Assembly: GCF_017464355.1 (NCBI RefSeq)
Contig: NZ_JAFUAG010000014.1
Coordinates: 37,098 to 101,097 of the forward strand
Length of the DNA: 64,000 bases
Direction: 5' to 3'
Origin: Ruminococcus sp.
GTDB lineage: Bacteria > Bacillota > Clostridia > Oscillospirales > Ruminococcaceae
This document shows positions 61,454 through 64,000 of the stretch, in pieces (the first letter of the stretch is position 1; every line of letters begins with the position of its first letter). The translations under genes were made by a program, and so were the position numbers. Under the pieces are notes generated by a model. It was given only the letters and a program-made list of their open reading frames with translations. It was not told the origin of the DNA and did not search any database.

Positions 61454-63145
61454 TCATAAAGCTCTTATGCCCTTTACATGGGCGGCTATAGCGGAAAGGT
61501 CTGTTATATTCACATCGCCGTCCCCGTTTACATCGGCTATGTCAGGCTCTTCCAGCGGACGTATACCCTTGACATGGGCGGCCACTGCCATAAGGTCAGT
61601 GACATCTACCTGACCGTCGTGGTTGATATCGGCCTTGAGGTGGGCGGGCTCATCTACAGGCTCCTTCTTATCCAGAAGCTCGTAGTTGAGGCCGACCTCT
61701 TCAGCGTACCGATGACCTGCGGTGTTCTCATAGCAGTACATCACGAAGTTCGGGCAGTATATTAATTCGGCGTCGATATGATATTGGCCTAAAGCACATT
61801 CGCCTATGGTGGTGACGTTTTTGGGGATATTTATTCTTTCAAGGTCATTGCAGTCGAAAAACGCTTCTAAGCCTATAGTCTCCAGGGTGTCGGGAAGAGT
61901 AACTCTTTTAAGGGCTGTACATTCACTGAAAGACTGTTCCCCGATCTCCGTAACGCCCTCGGGTATAGTAATCTCTTCAAGGGCGCTGCATTCTGAAAAA
62001 GCATAAGCACCGATATTTTTTACTCCCGAGGGGATATTTATGTTCGTAATACTTTCACAGTGGAAGAAAGCATATTCGTCGATCTTTTCCACCGTCGAGG
62101 GGATAGCTGCGTCTTTGAGTGCTGTACAGCCATAGAAAGCGTGGAGGGGTATCTCAGTGATATGGTCGGGCAGGACAACGCTCTCAAGGGCTGTGCAATT
62201 GTAGAAAATGTCTTTGCTAATGCTTTCAACGCTGTCGGGAAGAGTAACTCTTTCAAGGGCTGTACATTCACTGAAAGTTTGTTCCCCGATCTCCGTAACG
62301 CCCTCGGGTATAGTTATCTCTTCAAGGGCACTGCATTCTGAAAAAGCATAAGCACCGATATTTTTTACTCCCGAGGGGATATTTATGTCCGTAATGCTTG
62401 TACAGGATCGGAAAGCACCCACGCCGATCTTTTCTGCCGTCGAGGGGATAGCTGCGCCTTTGAGCGCTTTGCAGCCGCAGAAAGTATTGTCAGAGATCTC
62501 GGTGAGACCGTTGGGGAGGACAACGCTCTCAAGGGCTGTGCAGTCGAAGAAAATGCCTATGCCAATGCTTTCAACGGTGTCGGGGACAACTGCTCTTTTA
62601 AGAGCTGTACAGCCAAAGAATGCACCATCATCTATGGCAGTGACACTTTCGGGGATAAATATGCGGGTCACGTCAGTGTCACGGAAAGCATAGCAGCCTA
62701 TCTTGGTGACACCGTCGGGCACCTCCGCTTTTTCAGGGCATTCTTTAGCGTCGATAAGCACACCGTTGACGACGACCATGGGGTCTTCCTTGCGCTTGTT
62801 ACGCAGCCATTTTGTATCGGAAAAAGCATCTTCGCCGAAATCGGTGATACCTGCGGGGATATCTATCTCTTCAACATCAAAGCAGTCCCTGAAAGCGCAG
62901 CCGCCGATAGTTGTGACAGCTTTACCGTCTACCTCAGCGGGGATAGTAACGTGTGTATCGCTGCCGTTGTAATTTTTTATCTCGATAGTGCCGTCTCTTT
63001 GCACAACGCAGGTGAAGTCGCCGCTGGTGAACTCTTCAGCGCTTGCGGTGACAGCTGTGTTCAGCGGGGTAAGGGCTGAGGGCAGGGCTGTTCCGCCGAA
63101 GACGAAAGCCATTGCCAGCAGGGCTGCAGTGATTTTTTTGTACAT
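61454..63145 (-). CDS. Secreted BspA-type LRR protein with C-terminal dockerin
   Basis: 563 residues from ATG 63145 (AAGGAGA about 9 bases upstream; ATG 63166 would overlap it). Signal peptide to about residue 37. About 16 LRR_5 repeats of 23 residues follow, then a Cys/Tyr-containing cap (CYENTAGHRYAEEVGLNYEL) and a dockerin (DINHDGQVDVTDLMAVAAHV, DVNGDGDVNITDLSAIAAHV). Five repeats are duplicated almost exactly at the DNA level with a 345-base period. It should bind scaffold cohesins and contact host, bacterial or plant surfaces. It is a tandem paralogue of the gene to its right. Confidence 0.92.
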   Translation of the reverse strand: MYKKITAALLAMAFVFGGTALPSALTPLNTAVTASAEEFTSGDFTCVVQRDGTIEIKNYNGSDTHVTIPAEVDGKAVTTIGGCAFRDCFDVEEIDIPAGITDFGEDAFSDTKWLRNKRKEDPMVVVNGVLIDAKECPEKAEVPDGVTKIGCYAFRDTDVTRIFIPESVTAIDDGAFFGCTALKRAVVPDTVESIGIGIFFDCTALESVVLPNGLTEISDNTFCGCKALKGAAIPSTAEKIGVGAFRSCTSITDINIPSGVKNIGAYAFSECSALEEITIPEGVTEIGEQTFSECTALERVTLPDSVESISKDIFYNCTALESVVLPDHITEIPLHAFYGCTALKDAAIPSTVEKIDEYAFFHCESITNINIPSGVKNIGAYAFSECSALEEITIPEGVTEIGEQSFSECTALKRVTLPDTLETIGLEAFFDCNDLERINIPKNVTTIGECALGQYHIDAELIYCPNFVMYCYENTAGHRYAEEVGLNYELLDKKEPVDEPAHLKADINHDGQVDVTDLMAVAAHVKGIRPLEEPDIADVNGDGDVNITDLSAIAAHVKGIRAL

Positions 63146-63194
63146 AGTTGTTTTCTCCTTGTTCATAAATGAAAATTCTCTTAATAACTAATAT

Positions 63195-63223
63195 ATTATA
63201 ACACATTGCGCAGTCTCTGTCAA
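63195..63223 (-). promoter_or_regulatory. Promoter of the LRR-dockerin gene
   Basis: Minus strand TTGACA (complement of 63218-63223), 17 bases, TATAAT (complement of 63195-63200): full consensus. Confidence 0.9.
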
Positions 63224-63275
63224 TATGTTTGTTATATTTTTAAATCATTTTGGAGCAGAGTGCATTCTTTCCGCC

Positions 63276-63305
63276 AAAAAAAGAGCCTCCGCAGGGAGGC
63301 TCTTT
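63276..63305 (-). terminator. Terminator of the last LRR-dockerin gene
   Basis: AAAGAGCCTCC (63280-63290) pairs with GGAGGCTCTTT (63295-63305); further A before it on + give a long T run on the minus strand. Confidence 0.9.
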
Positions 63306-63311
63306 CATCTG

Positions 63312-64000
63312 TTACTTAAGTGGACGAATGCCCTTTACATGGGCGGCAATAGCAGAAAGGTCTGTTACATTCACATCGCCGTCATGGTTGACATCAGCTA
63401 TGTCCGGGTCTGTCAGCGGGCGTATACCCTTGACCTGGGCGGCTACCGCCATAAGGTCAGATACGTTTATCTCGCCGTCGCCGTTGATATCGCCCTTCAT
63501 GGGTGTATCTTCGGTGTCGGTGGGGGTGTCATCGGGGATATCGGTGGGGTCATCGGGTTTGTCGATGGGTTCCTGCTTGTCGAGGAGTTCGTAATCGATA
63601 TTATTATCTATGGCATACTGTTCGGCTGCGGTGTCTGCGTAGCAGAAGAGCTTGAAGTCGAAGAGTTTTTTGTAACCACCGTTCATTTCGTCATAATCAT
63701 AATATATGCCGAAAGCGTCATCACCTATCGATTCAACTGTTTTCGGGATAGTTACGCTTTTAAGTCTTCTGCAACATTCAAAAGCACCGTAGCCTATGCT
63801 TGTTACACCCTCGGGGATAGTTACGTTCGTAAGGCTTGCGCACCATGAAAAAGCACCGACGCCTATGGTCGTTACACTATCGGGGATAGTTATGTCCGTG
63901 ATGTCAGCACAATCATAAAAAGCGTCTTCGCCAATGCTCTTTACACCATCGGGTATGACCACATCACCTTTGCAGGTCTTGCCGTCGATGAGAATACCAT
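63312..64000 (-). CDS. BspA-type LRR protein with C-terminal dockerin, 5' end outside window
   Basis: The frame is open to the window end (reads GILIDGKTCKGDVVIPDG from 63998), so the start lies beyond. Four LRR_5 repeats are visible, then a cap with FCYADTAAEQYAIDNNIDYEL, an Asp/Pro/Thr linker and a dockerin (DINGDGEINVSDLMAVAAQV, DVNHDGDVNVTDLSAIAAHV). The tail is nearly identical to that of the preceding protein, pointing to a recent tandem duplication. Confidence 0.92.
   Translation of the reverse strand, partial: GILIDGKTCKGDVVIPDGVKSIGEDAFYDCADITDITIPDSVTTIGVGAFSWCASLTNVTIPEGVTSIGYGAFECCRRLKSVTIPKTVESIGDDAFGIYYDYDEMNGGYKKLFDFKLFCYADTAAEQYAIDNNIDYELLDKQEPIDKPDDPTDIPDDTPTDTEDTPMKGDINGDGEINVSDLMAVAAQVKGIRPLTDPDIADVNHDGDVNVTDLSAIAAHVKGIRPLK

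Overview
The window looks like chromosome of a cellulolytic or fibre-associated Ruminococcus (Oscillospiraceae/Clostridia, R. albus-like). This is inferred from six secreted proteins carrying paired type-I-like dockerin repeats of the form DVNGDGxxxVTDLMxxAAHVKGIRPL, strong Gram-positive ribosome binding sites, textbook sigma-A promoters (TTGACA-17-TATAAT) and a cell wall anchored giant adhesin. No rRNA, tRNA or CRISPR array was seen.

Layout. 1-4.4 kb: the end of a YbaK-type tRNA deacylase, a lipoprotein, a small TPR-like protein and an orphan sensor kinase on +, then an oadG/oadB-type sodium pump pair on -. 4.6-7.5 kb: a BspA-type leucine-rich repeat dockerin protein (-) behind a long leader. 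7.7-12.6 kb: an AgrC-like kinase, a CE2-like esterase and a polysaccharide deacetylase (both lipoproteins), then rimM-trmD. 12.8-20 kb: HPr, a PucR/CdaR-type regulator, ftsEX, and two paralogous coiled-coil M23 peptidoglycan hydrolases that are natural FtsEX clients. 20-24 kb: ilvB-orf-ilvN-ilvC for branched-chain amino acids. 24-30 kb: a PP2C phosphatase, three dockerin proteins and lactate dehydrogenase. 30.5-37.5 kb: a 2.3k-residue adhesin with about eight pilin-type isopeptide repeats and an NPNTG sorting signal. 37.6-44.3 kb: an alpha/beta hydrolase, a MacA/MacB-type three-gene exporter, an MBL-fold hydrolase and a membrane alpha/beta hydrolase.

44.85-54.67 kb is an integrated element of about 9.8 kb. 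It splits one host membrane-protein gene: the two halves join in frame across a shared GGGGA core at 44850-44854 and 54664-54668. It carries a large serine integrase at its right end, a divergent cro/cI-type switch, a HIRAN-domain protein, a PAPS-reductase-family protein, several small phage genes, a truncated C5 cytosine methyltransferase, a diversity-generating retroelement (Avd, an adenine-rich template repeat and a reverse transcriptase), and an XkdX-holin-GH25 lysozyme lysis module. No terminase, capsid or tail genes are present. The truncated methyltransferase is fused to what looks like the last codons of a lost variable-protein gene, so the element is best read as a prophage that deleted its whole structural module while keeping the retroelement and both ends.

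55.4-64 kb: endonuclease III, a SUKH protein, carboxynorspermidine synthase, small membrane and hypothetical genes, a frameshifted small gene behind a structured leader, and two tandem LRR-dockerin proteins, the second cut by the window end. A dispersed repeat of about 98 bp with inverted ends occurs at least four times (20.06, 30.12, 55.43 and 55.93 kb).
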